A stretch of 64,000 nt of DNA, taken from positions 124,001 through 188,000 of the forward strand of contig NZ_JAHKNI010000010.1 in assembly GCF_018860155.1 (NCBI RefSeq). Reading direction: 5' to 3'. The notes under the pieces were generated by a model. It saw nothing but the letters and a program-made list of their open reading frames with translations. It had not been told where the DNA came from and ran no database searches. Shown here piece after piece: positions 48,686 to 57,285 of this stretch; the stretch's first letter is position 1, and the number at the start of each line of letters is the position of its first letter. Source of the stretch: Nocardia albiluteola (GTDB taxonomy: Bacteria > Actinomycetota > Actinomycetes > Mycobacteriales > Mycobacteriaceae). Both the position numbers and the translations under genes were made by a program.

Positions 48686-49993
48686 ATGCGAATCAGCGCA
48701 GTAGTCGGCTCGATGGTCGCGGGGGTGGCGCTGGCTGTGGCCACCGCCTGCGCACCGGGCGTCCAGCAGTCCAGCAGCACCCCGACGGGGCCGGTCACGG
48801 TAAATTTCAGCTCCTTCAAGGGCAAACACATGACCTACCTGTACTTCACCGACGGGCCCGACCTCGACGCCACCAAGGCCGCCATCACCCGCTTCGAGCA
48901 GGCCACCGGTGCCACCGTGGATCTGCAGACGGTGCCGTTCGCCCAGCTGAACACCGCGCTGCAGGCGCGCATCGCCTCGCACACCGAGCCGGAGGTGGCC
49001 CGGGTCCAGGACTGGCATCCGTACGCGGGCGAATTACTGGATTTCACCGACTATTTCGGCAAGTCGTATCCCGGTGAGTTCACCGCGGGCGCGGTGGGCA
49101 CCGCCGAGGACGCGGCCGGTCACATGTACGCGGTGCCCAGCGATCAGACCATCAACGGCCCCTTCGTCAACGCCGACGCCTTCGCCAAGGCCGGTGTGCC
49201 CCTGCCCGATGCGTCCGCCAAGTGGACGTGGCAGCAGTTCGTCGACGACGCCACCAAGGTGGCGCAGGCCAACCACATGCCCAACGCGCTCACCATGGAC
49301 GTCTCGGGCAACCGGCTCAGCACGGTCCTGAGCGAATACGGCACCAATCTCATCGGACCGGACGGTCAGGTGGGCCTGGACCAGGTGAAAACCGAACAGG
49401 CCCTGGGCATGTTCAACGGTCTGCTGCAAAGCGACAAGATCTCCAAGGACTTCTGGCTCGGCGCGGGGACCAACTACAAGGGCGGCAACGACCCCTTCCT
49501 GGCCCAGCAGGCGCCGGTATACCTGTCCGGGCCCTGGCAGGTCGGCGCGTTCACCAAGTCCGCGCCGTTCTCCTGGCGGGCGGTTCCGGATCCGTGCGCG
49601 ACCGAATGCGGCGGCTTCCCGGGAATGAAGATGATGGTCGCCTTCTCGCACAGCAAGGAGCCGACCCTCGGCGCGGCGTTCGTGCAGTGGATGAACCGCA
49701 CGGAGAACCAGCGCCAGACCGATATCGATTCGTACTGGCTGCCCACCCGCAAGGATCTGGTCGCCTCGGGCATCCCCTATCCCTCGCACGCCGCGGACAT
49801 GAATATCTTCATCTCCCAAATCAATTCGACCCCCGCGCCCGATTTCACCGCGGTCGCCAGCCCCGCCTACACCGGCGCGGCCAACGCCCTGGTCAAGGAG
49901 TTCGACAAGGCCGTCGCGGGCCAGGAGGGGGTGCCGGACTGCGTGCGCAATCTGCGCGATCAGGTCACGCAGATCATCAAGGCGAGCAAATGA
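48686..49993 (+). CDS. Sugar ABC transporter substrate-binding lipoprotein (SBP_bac_1 type)
   Basis: This 435-residue lipoprotein is a family 1 extracellular solute-binding protein, the kind that serves CUT1 oligosaccharide importers. The signal is MRISAVVGSMVAGVALAVAT ending in a lipobox cysteine (AC). Typical segments are TRFEQATGATVDLQTVPF, YAVPSDQTINGPFVNADAF and YLSGPWQVGAF. GGAG stands eight bases before the ATG; a GTG three codons upstream is less well placed. It overlaps the next gene by ATGA. Given the neighbours it most likely binds unsaturated oligouronides. Confidence 0.9.
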   Translation: MRISAVVGSMVAGVALAVATACAPGVQQSSSTPTGPVTVNFSSFKGKHMTYLYFTDGPDLDATKAAITRFEQATGATVDLQTVPFAQLNTALQARIASHTEPEVARVQDWHPYAGELLDFTDYFGKSYPGEFTAGAVGTAEDAAGHMYAVPSDQTINGPFVNADAFAKAGVPLPDASAKWTWQQFVDDATKVAQANHMPNALTMDVSGNRLSTVLSEYGTNLIGPDGQVGLDQVKTEQALGMFNGLLQSDKISKDFWLGAGTNYKGGNDPFLAQQAPVYLSGPWQVGAFTKSAPFSWRAVPDPCATECGGFPGMKMMVAFSHSKEPTLGAAFVQWMNRTENQRQTDIDSYWLPTRKDLVASGIPYPSHAADMNIFISQINSTPAPDFTAVASPAYTGAANALVKEFDKAVAGQEGVPDCVRNLRDQVTQIIKASK

Positions 49994-50898
49994 GCGATCG
50001 GCCGCTCACCCGGAGACCGAGACGCCGGATTCGCTTCCGGCGCAAGCTCGTTCCGTACCTGTTTGTGCTGCCGAACATGGCGATCTTCGGCCTGTTCACG
50101 ATCTGGCCGGCGCTGAACGGATTCAATCTCAGCCTCTACGACAGCAACAACGGGCTGACCTTTCACCCGGTCGGAACCGGCAACTACCGAAGGATCCTCA
50201 GCAGCAACGAATTCTGGGCGGTGGCACGGCAGACCGCGGAATTCGTCGCCGGATTCGTGGTGGTGAGCGCCGTGGCCTCGACCGCGCTGGCGCTCATGCT
50301 CAACCGCCAGCGCCGGGGCCGGGGCGCGCTCAGTGCGGCGTACTTCCTGCCCTTCGTCGTCTCGCCGGTGGTCGTCGGCCTGATCTGGAACGCCGCGCTG
50401 GACCGCCGGACCGGGCTGGTCAACGAGGTGATCGGCGCGGTGGGCCTGGGACATCCCGCCTGGCTCGTGACTCCGCGCCTGGCGCTGATCTCGGTGATCC
50501 TGGTCGGGGTCTGGATTCATCTGGGGTTCTACACCATGATCACGCTGTCCGGCCTGCAGGCGATCGACGCGCAGATCTACGAGGCCGCCACCATCGACGG
50601 CGCAGGGGTATGGAATACGGTGCGGCACATCACCTTACCGCTGTTGCGGCCCACCACGACGATGGTGATCACGCTGGCGACGATAGCGGGATTCCAGGCG
50701 TTCGACTTCATCTTCACGCTTACCGGCGGCGGGCCGGTCGGTGCGACGACGCTCCTGGTGCAGTACATCTACACCAACGGGTTCACCTCGCCGATCAGTT
50801 ACGGCGTGGCCAGCGCGGCGGCGGTGATCCTGTTCCTGGTCGTCTTCGCCGTCACCTTCCTGAACTACGTCGTCGGCCGGCGCCGGGAGGCGGTGTGA
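49990..50898 (+). CDS. Sugar ABC transporter permease (CUT1, MalF-like)
   Basis: This 302-residue permease has a basic N-terminus, six membrane helices and the MalF-type pattern: KLVPYLFVLPNMAIFGLFTI, AYFLPFVVSPVVVGLIWNAA and the EAA loop (IYEAATIDGAGVWNTVRHIT). It would form a heterodimer with the next permease. It starts within the stop of the binding-protein gene and ends within the start of the second permease gene (GTGA), showing one operon. No ATPase gene is present in the cluster, so a shared MsiK-like ATPase elsewhere is probably used. Confidence 0.9.
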   Translation: MSDRPLTRRPRRRIRFRRKLVPYLFVLPNMAIFGLFTIWPALNGFNLSLYDSNNGLTFHPVGTGNYRRILSSNEFWAVARQTAEFVAGFVVVSAVASTALALMLNRQRRGRGALSAAYFLPFVVSPVVVGLIWNAALDRRTGLVNEVIGAVGLGHPAWLVTPRLALISVILVGVWIHLGFYTMITLSGLQAIDAQIYEAATIDGAGVWNTVRHITLPLLRPTTTMVITLATIAGFQAFDFIFTLTGGGPVGATTLLVQYIYTNGFTSPISYGVASAAAVILFLVVFAVTFLNYVVGRRREAV

Positions 50899-51743
50899 AC
50901 AACACCTGGACCTCCACCGGCGGGCGCCCGCCCTCGACGGCCACGGTCGTGCGCGCTACCGTGCTGATCGTGGGCGCGATCGTCGTGGTGGCCCCGCTGA
51001 TCTGGGCCGGGCTGTCCTCGTTGAAGACACCGGCCGAACTCGCCGCGCAACCACCCACGCTGTACCCGCACCACCTGGATTTCGACAACTACCGGACCGG
51101 GTTGGCGGCCTTCGACTTTCCGCGCTACCTGCTCAACAGCGTGCTCGTCACGGCCGCGGCGACGGCCCTGACGCTGCTGATCAACTCGATGGCGGCGTAT
51201 GCCCTGGCCAAGTACAACTTCCGGGGCCGGAACCTGCTGTTTCTGATCACGCTGTCCACCATCATGATTCCGCTGCAGGTGATCCTGCTGCCGGTCTACC
51301 AGGTGGTCTCGTCGCTCGGGATGGCCAATTCGCTACTGGGCCTGATCATTCCGCCCGCGGCCACCCCCACGGGGGTGTTCCTGCTGCGGCAGTACATGCT
51401 GTCGCTGCCGGACGAGACGCTCGAGGCCGCCCGGATCGACGGCGCCGGGGAATTCGTGATCTTCTGGCGCATCGTGCTGCCGCTGTGCCGCCCGGCGCTG
51501 GCCGTGCTGGCGATCTTCTCGGTCATCTGGCGCTGGAACGACTTCCTGTGGCCGCTGATCGTGGCCCAGGACGAATCGAAACAGACGCTGCCGGTGGCGA
51601 TCGCGCGCTTCGCTGGGCAGCAGGCGATACCGTTCAACCAGATTCTCGCGGTATCGGTAGTGTCCATCGTGCCGGTGATCGTGATCTTCCTTATTCTGCA
51701 GAGACAGATCATTTCCGGGCTGGTGCAAGGAGCCGCCAAGTGA
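50895..51743 (+). CDS. Sugar ABC transporter permease (CUT1, MalG-like)
   Basis: This 282-residue permease belongs to the MalG group. It shows VLIVGAIVVVAPLIWAGLSS, INSMAAYALAKYNFRGRN, the PLQVILLPVYQVVSSLGMAN helix and the EAA loop (LEAARIDGAGEFVIFWRIVL). The GTG start overlaps the previous stop, and its own stop overlaps the GTG of the large carbohydrate enzyme gene. It partners the MalF-like permease. Confidence 0.9.
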   Translation: MNNTWTSTGGRPPSTATVVRATVLIVGAIVVVAPLIWAGLSSLKTPAELAAQPPTLYPHHLDFDNYRTGLAAFDFPRYLLNSVLVTAAATALTLLINSMAAYALAKYNFRGRNLLFLITLSTIMIPLQVILLPVYQVVSSLGMANSLLGLIIPPAATPTGVFLLRQYMLSLPDETLEAARIDGAGEFVIFWRIVLPLCRPALAVLAIFSVIWRWNDFLWPLIVAQDESKQTLPVAIARFAGQQAIPFNQILAVSVVSIVPVIVIFLILQRQIISGLVQGAAK

Positions 51744-54601
51744 ACAACCCCTTGCTGCCGCACAACCCCATCGGCGAGCGCACCGTGCACACCCTCGATG
51801 CGCGCGGCTACATCCGCGACTGGCTCACCGCACCGGCCTGGTCGACGCCCTGTGAGGATCTGGACATGGTGCTCGAGGCCGACGGTAGCCCGTGGGGTGA
51901 GTACGGCCGGTGGGTGCTGACCAACGGCCCCGATGTCGGCCCGCTCAAGGGCCGCCTCTATCAGATTCGCCCGCTCGACCTGGGCCAGCAGCTGCCGGAA
52001 ATCCGGGAGGGCGAGGACTTTTCGTGGTACGTGGAGCGTGCCCGTCGCACATCGCGGTGGGAGCGCCGCCACGTCGGCGCCGACGGACTGCTCGACTGGA
52101 GCGAGTTCTGTTTCACCCCGCAGTACCGTCAGGCGATCGCCGCTACCGTGCTCGAGGTCGATCAGGCCGAGTACCGCATCCTCGAGGTCGGCTGTACCGG
52201 ACCGGCGGCGCTGTTCGTTGACGGTGAACTGCTCTGGCAGAGTGAGGATTTCACCTACATGGAGCCGCATCGCGATCGGGTGCGGGTCCGGCTGCGCTCG
52301 GGCACGACAGCGATCCATCTGGTCACCTGGCAGGTTGCGTTCCGGGAATGCCGTCACGTGGCGAGCCTGCGGGTGCGGGGCCTGCCGGTCCGGGTTGTCA
52401 TCCCCTCTCCCGAGGCCGACGAATATCGTTCGGCCGCAGCGGAATCCCTGCTCGAAGCGGTCGGCATCGACCCGTGGGCGAGCATCGACGGCACCGTCCG
52501 CCTGACCGGGCCGGTCGGCGCGCGGTACGAGGTGGCCACGGCCGACGGCGCCGTGCGGGAGGTAGTGCTCACCGATGGGTCCGCGATCGTGGCGCTCGAC
52601 GACCGAGCGGCGTCGCTCGTCGAACAGGCGACGCCCGGTCTCGACGGCACTGCTCCCGATCAAAGCTTCAGCGCGGCAGTCGATTCGTATGCCAGGACGA
52701 TCGGCGTAGCGGCGCCGGGATTCGACAACAGCGCGGTATCCGATAGCACCGCAGCCGATCTCGACGATCCGGCGTCCGCGACCACCGCGGCGGACGCGAC
52801 CGCCTCCATGCTCTCGACCGGCGAAACGACCCTGACCGTACGCATCCCGGATCCGGCCGCGCCGGTGACGCGGCAGCTGCGTGCGGCCCGGGTCCCGGAG
52901 AGCTACCGCGCCGGACCCGAGGGCGATCCCCAGCGGTGGCGCGCGGAGCTGATGCGGCATGTCGCGGCCGGAGTCCCCGGAGTGGCCAGGGCACTGGCCC
53001 GGCATGTCCTGGACCCGCACACCAAACTGTCCGATGACGATCTCGCCCCGCCGCTGTGGATGATCGATTCCCGGTCCGACTGTGCCGATTTCGAGGCCGT
53101 CGGCCTGATCCACCTGTGGAAGCGCCTCGACGAAGAGGCCTGGACCCCGGACCAGCGCGACCGGGTGCGCCGCTCGCTACTCGGGTTCAAGTACTGGATC
53201 GACCAGCCCGGCCTGGACGCCATGTGCTACTTCACCGAGAATCACCAGTTCGTCTGGCACACCGCCGAAACCCTGGCGGGCGAGCTGTTTCCCGACGAGA
53301 TGTTCACCAATACCGGCCGAATGGGAAGCGACCACGCCGAGCACGGCCGGCAGCTGGCCGTGGAGTGGATGCGCCGCAAGATGTCCGGCGGATTCAGCGA
53401 GTTCGACTCCAACGCCTACCTCGCGATCGACTCGCTGGCGCTGGTCTCGTGGGTCGAGTTCGCCGCCGACGACCGACTGCGCCGGTTGGCGGAGGCCCTG
53501 CTGGACAAGGCGCTGCTCACCCTGGCGTGCAATTCCTGGCACGGGATTCACGGTGCGGCGCACGGACGTTCGTATGTGCCCACGCTGCGCTCATCGCGAT
53601 TCGAGGAGACCGCGCCGATCATGTGGACGCTGTGGGGCACGGGGGCGCTGAACGCGGCGGTCCTGCCCGCCACGGCGCTGGCCACCGCCCGGCGCTATCA
53701 CATGCCCGAACTGATCCGGGCCATCGCCACCGCGCAGCCGCAGGAGTGGGACGGCCGCCAGGTGTACCGCGGCGACTATCGGCAGTACCACGACCTGCTC
53801 TCCCGGCCCTACGGCTCGGACCTGCGGGTCTGGCGGACCCCCGACGCGATGCTGTCCAGCGTGCAGGACTATCGCTCCGGGCTGCCCGGCCTGCAGGAAC
53901 ATATCTGGGGCGCCACGCTCGGGCCGGAGGTGCAGGTGTTCGCCACCCATCCCGCGGCCGCGAGCACCTCCTCCTCGGCGCGCCCCAATGCCTGGGCGGG
54001 ACAACGCATTCTGCCGCGAGCGCACCAGCACCGCGATACCGTGCTGGCGCTGCATCGCATTCCTGGCGACGACCCGTTCGGCTCGACCCACCTGTGGTTC
54101 CCCACTCCGCACCTGGACGAGTGGACCGTGCACGGCCCCTGGCTGGCCGGCCGCCTCGGCGCCGGTTACGTGGCGGTCGCGGCGGCCGGTGGTTTCCGGC
54201 CGCACACCACCGGCGACGAGGCCTACCAGAGCTGGCTGCCGCGCGGTGACGGCCTCGGCTACGTCGCCACGGTGGGGCGGGCGGCCGTGTCCGGATGCTT
54301 CGCCGATTTCGTTGCCGCCCTGGGCGATCCGGAGTTCGGCGACGGGTTCGTCCGCTGGCGGGCCGGGGACGGCCGGGAGCTGGCGCTGCACTGGCCGGGG
54401 GCCTTCACGGTGAATGGCTCGGCCGCAACGGATTTCGTCGCAGACCCGCCGCACCTGGACAACCCCGCCGTGCACGTCGGGTTCGGGGACGACCGGCTCG
54501 AGGCCGTGTGGGACGGCCATCGCCTCGTGCTGGACCTGGCCGAGGGGCGGCGCATCGAACCCGCCAGCGCGGTTCTCCCCGTCCGACGGCCCCGGCGATG
54601 A
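51740..54601 (+). CDS. Large uncharacterised carbohydrate-active enzyme (953 aa), probable cytoplasmic lyase or hydrolase
   Basis: This 953-residue protein has no signal peptide. Its N-terminal 250 residues look beta-rich (VLEVDQAEYRILEVGCTGPA, LFVDGELLWQSEDF), followed by a Thr/Ala/Asp-rich linker near 330-380. A long helical region, probably an (alpha/alpha) toroid, comes next with FTENHQFVWHTAETLAGELF, GGFSEFDSNAYLAIDSLALV and WHGIHGAAHGRSY, and a C-terminal beta domain follows. The conserved ENHQ, H and Y residues suggest a polysaccharide lyase or uronidase-like catalyst, but I cannot place it in a family. The GTG overlaps the permease stop, and GH105 follows, so it acts on imported uronic oligosaccharides. 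Confidence 0.72.
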   Translation: MNNPLLPHNPIGERTVHTLDARGYIRDWLTAPAWSTPCEDLDMVLEADGSPWGEYGRWVLTNGPDVGPLKGRLYQIRPLDLGQQLPEIREGEDFSWYVERARRTSRWERRHVGADGLLDWSEFCFTPQYRQAIAATVLEVDQAEYRILEVGCTGPAALFVDGELLWQSEDFTYMEPHRDRVRVRLRSGTTAIHLVTWQVAFRECRHVASLRVRGLPVRVVIPSPEADEYRSAAAESLLEAVGIDPWASIDGTVRLTGPVGARYEVATADGAVREVVLTDGSAIVALDDRAASLVEQATPGLDGTAPDQSFSAAVDSYARTIGVAAPGFDNSAVSDSTAADLDDPASATTAADATASMLSTGETTLTVRIPDPAAPVTRQLRAARVPESYRAGPEGDPQRWRAELMRHVAAGVPGVARALARHVLDPHTKLSDDDLAPPLWMIDSRSDCADFEAVGLIHLWKRLDEEAWTPDQRDRVRRSLLGFKYWIDQPGLDAMCYFTENHQFVWHTAETLAGELFPDEMFTNTGRMGSDHAEHGRQLAVEWMRRKMSGGFSEFDSNAYLAIDSLALVSWVEFAADDRLRRLAEALLDKALLTLACNSWHGIHGAAHGRSYVPTLRSSRFEETAPIMWTLWGTGALNAAVLPATALATARRYHMPELIRAIATAQPQEWDGRQVYRGDYRQYHDLLSRPYGSDLRVWRTPDAMLSSVQDYRSGLPGLQEHIWGATLGPEVQVFATHPAAASTSSSARPNAWAGQRILPRAHQHRDTVLALHRIPGDDPFGSTHLWFPTPHLDEWTVHGPWLAGRLGAGYVAVAAAGGFRPHTTGDEAYQSWLPRGDGLGYVATVGRAAVSGCFADFVAALGDPEFGDGFVRWRAGDGRELALHWPGAFTVNGSAATDFVADPPHLDNPAVHVGFGDDRLEAVWDGHRLVLDLAEGRRIEPASAVLPVRRPRR

Positions 54602-54641
54602 ACACCCGCGGGCAGGCCCGGCCGGTGCGCGGGAGGCCGCG

Positions 54642-55763
54642 ATGTCGTCCGATGATCTGACCTCGGCCCGCGACGCCGCGCCGCCCCTGCCCCCGCTCCC
54701 GAACCTGATCCGGGATCGCCTGGTCGAACTCGGCGAACGGGTGGTGCGGGCCACCTGGAAATCCGGTCTGCCGTCGTGGTTCTGGGGTGAGGGCGTGTGC
54801 CTGCTCGGCATGATCCGCCTCGCGCAGGCCTGCGGTCTGCCGGTCCCCGGCGAGGTGGTGGCCTGGCTGCGGGAGCAGAGCCGGGCAGGGATCAGCATTA
54901 CCCACGTCAACAATCTGGCCCCCGGTATCGCGGCGCTGCTGGCCGCCACCGAATATCCCGAGTTCGCGGAGACCGCCGAGCGGCTGGGCCGATGGCTACG
55001 CGAATCACCGGACGCGACAAGGGATCCCAGCGGTGCACTGGAGCACTGGCCGGGGGGCGTATGGGCGGACACCACATTCATGGCCGGGGTCTTTCTCGGG
55101 CATCTCGGGGAATACCGCCACGACGCGGCGCCGCTGGACGAATTCGGCGATCAGCTCATCGCTCATGCGGCGATCCTGCAGGACCCGTCCACCGGCCTGT
55201 TCGCGCACGGTTCACACCGGGGCGAGACGATCCCGTGCCACTGGGGACGCGCCAATGCGTGGTGCGCGCTGAGCGCGGTGGAGTATCTCGAGCTCGCCGC
55301 GTGCGCGGACCCGCCCGTCGATCCCGGCCGGGCGCGGCGCATCACCGAATCGCTGCTGCGGCAGCTCTCGATGCTGGCCGCACTGCAGCCCGAGCACGGA
55401 GTGTGGAGCGTGCTGGTCGACGATCAGGCCGAGAACGCGGGGATCCTCGAGACCTCCGCCGCGGCCGGGCTCGGCGCGGCGATGCTGCGGGCGGCCGCGG
55501 TGGTCCCCGACTGTCCCCCCGAGATCGTCGCGGCGGGCAGGCGCGCGGTGTGCGGAGCGCTGGCCTATGTCGGCGACGACGGGCTGCTGACCCGGGTCAG
55601 TGCGGGCACCGTGCTGCAACTGGTTCCCTTCGGCTACAGCGTGATTCGCGACGATCGCCCGCAGCCGTGGGGTCAGGGCCTGGCCCTGCATGCCATAGCC
55701 GCGGCCATCCGGTGGCTGGATTCAGCCGGCGCGCAGGTCGTTTCCGCGGACCGGGAGCAGTAG
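54642..55763 (+). CDS. GH105/GH88-type unsaturated uronyl hydrolase
   Basis: This 373-residue protein resembles the GH105 and GH88 unsaturated glucuronyl or rhamnogalacturonyl hydrolases (YteR-like), which hydrate the double bond at the non-reducing uronate and release it. It shows GGVWADTTFMAGVFLGH with the catalytic aspartate at about 143, GETIPCHWGRANAWCALS and ETSAAAGLGAAMLRA. No signal peptide is present, so it acts in the cytoplasm on imported oligomers. GGGAGG precedes the ATG. Its 3' end overlaps the convergent MFS gene by 42 bp. The released 4-deoxy uronate would feed KduI and KduD. Confidence 0.82.
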   Translation: MSSDDLTSARDAAPPLPPLPNLIRDRLVELGERVVRATWKSGLPSWFWGEGVCLLGMIRLAQACGLPVPGEVVAWLREQSRAGISITHVNNLAPGIAALLAATEYPEFAETAERLGRWLRESPDATRDPSGALEHWPGGVWADTTFMAGVFLGHLGEYRHDAAPLDEFGDQLIAHAAILQDPSTGLFAHGSHRGETIPCHWGRANAWCALSAVEYLELAACADPPVDPGRARRITESLLRQLSMLAALQPEHGVWSVLVDDQAENAGILETSAAAGLGAAMLRAAAVVPDCPPEIVAAGRRAVCGALAYVGDDGLLTRVSAGTVLQLVPFGYSVIRDDRPQPWGQGLALHAIAAAIRWLDSAGAQVVSADREQ

Positions 55764-57047
55764 CAGCAGCCCGGCGCCCAGCACCAGGAGCAGGCCCAGG
55801 ATTCCGGCGCGTTCGGCGTGCAGCGCCCAGACGAAGAAGCCGAAAAGCGCTGGGGCCAGGAAGGACACCGCCCGGCCGGTGGTCGCGTACAGGCCGAAGA
55901 GCTGGCCCTCGCGGCCGGGCGGGGCCACCCGGGCCAGGAACGAGCGGGCCGAGGCCTGGGCGGGACCGACGAAGACCGTCAGAGCCAGGCCGAATATCCA
56001 GAACATGATCGGGCCCGAGACGACCAGCAGGACCAGGCCACAGGCGAGCATGCCCGTCAGGGAGGTCACGATGACGATCTTCGGGCCGAGGCGATCGTCG
56101 AACCGCCCGGCGACCACCGCCCCCAGGGCCGCAACCACATTCGCGGCGATCCCGAACAGCAGCACGTCAGCGTCGGCGATGCCGTACACCCGGACCGCCA
56201 GGATCGCCCCGAAGGTGAATACGCCGGCCAGGCCGTCGCGGAAGACGGCGCTGGCCACCAGGAAGCCCACGGTGCGCCGATCCGCCCGCCACAGCTCGCG
56301 AATGTCGCTCCACAGCACCCGATACGAGCGCAGGAAACCGACCGCGGCCCCGGAATCCGCCGCGGTGCCCGGCAATTCGGGCACGAACAGGAACAGCGGC
56401 ACCGCGAAGACCGCGAACCACGCCGCCGCCAGCACCGCGACCAACCGGATGTTCTCGCCGTCGCCGGTCGGGATGCCCAGGAACCCCCTGGTGTCCCCCG
56501 TCCCGGAGATGAAACCGAAGTAGCAGATGAGCAGCAGGAAGATGCCGCCGAAATATCCCATGGACCAACCGAATCCGGAGATCCGCCCGACGGTCGCGGG
56601 AGTCGAGACCTGCCGCAGCATCGAGTTGTACGGCACGTGCGCGAGCTCGGCGAAGGTCGCCCCGGCCGCCAGCAACAGCAGCCCCAGCCACAGATAGTGG
56701 TAGTCCGCGCGCACGAAGTACATGCCCGCCATCAGCAGAACCGTGATCGTGGTCAGGATTCCCAGGGAGAGTTTGCGTTTCGCATTCGCGTCGAACCACT
56801 GCCCGCTCACCGGCGCGGTCACGGCGATCACCAGTCCGGCCGCCGCTAGCGCCCACCCCAGCCACGCGCTCGCCGAAATCCCGCCGGGGAGATCCTTGCC
56901 CACCTTGTCGGTGAGGTAGACCGAGAATACGAAGGTCACAATCACCGCGTTGAACGCGGAGACGGCCCAATCCCAGAATCCCCACGCCAGCACCGCTGCA
57001 CGGCCCGTGGCCCGGCCGGCGCCCGCCTGTCCCGAAACCTCGGTCAT
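55722..57047 (-). CDS. MFS transporter, UMF1/Atg22-like
   Basis: This 441-residue protein has about 12 membrane helices and the UMF1/Atg22-like pattern (VLAWGFWDWAVSAFNAVIVT, VSGQWFDANAKRKLSLG, LAHVPYNSMLRQVSTPATVG, FGLYATTGRAVSFLAPALFG). Members are efflux or uptake carriers of unclear substrate. The ATG at 57047 gives a normal N-terminus. It converges with the GH105 gene and overlaps it by 42 bp. It may serve general physiology and need not belong to the uronate cluster. Confidence 0.85.
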   Translation of the reverse strand: MTEVSGQAGAGRATGRAAVLAWGFWDWAVSAFNAVIVTFVFSVYLTDKVGKDLPGGISASAWLGWALAAAGLVIAVTAPVSGQWFDANAKRKLSLGILTTITVLLMAGMYFVRADYHYLWLGLLLLAAGATFAELAHVPYNSMLRQVSTPATVGRISGFGWSMGYFGGIFLLLICYFGFISGTGDTRGFLGIPTGDGENIRLVAVLAAAWFAVFAVPLFLFVPELPGTAADSGAAVGFLRSYRVLWSDIRELWRADRRTVGFLVASAVFRDGLAGVFTFGAILAVRVYGIADADVLLFGIAANVVAALGAVVAGRFDDRLGPKIVIVTSLTGMLACGLVLLVVSGPIMFWIFGLALTVFVGPAQASARSFLARVAPPGREGQLFGLYATTGRAVSFLAPALFGFFVWALHAERAGILGLLLVLGAGLLLLLPVRGNDLRAG

Positions 57048-57285
57048 GCCGCGGAGACTACCCAGGCGGGAGTCCCGATGTGCGTCATCGCTCGTATTAC
57101 GCCGTGAGCCGGCCGCAGGCCAGCCACGGCGCCGCGACCACCGCGATGAGCGCGGTCACCACCCAGCGAGATTCGAGCCGCGCCGCCAGCGCTCGGCCGC
57201 CGCCTGTCACAGCGGCCGCGGTCCGCCCGCCCCGGGACCACCGGTTCCCGACCGGCGCACTGGTTTCGGCTCGGCCACCGGACGG

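Noticed and set aside
57097..57210. 37-codon frame with one hydrophobic segment between the helR-like and MFS genes
   Set aside because: It has a GTG start without a ribosome-binding site, and an in-frame stop and no known homologue make it too weak to report as a gene.
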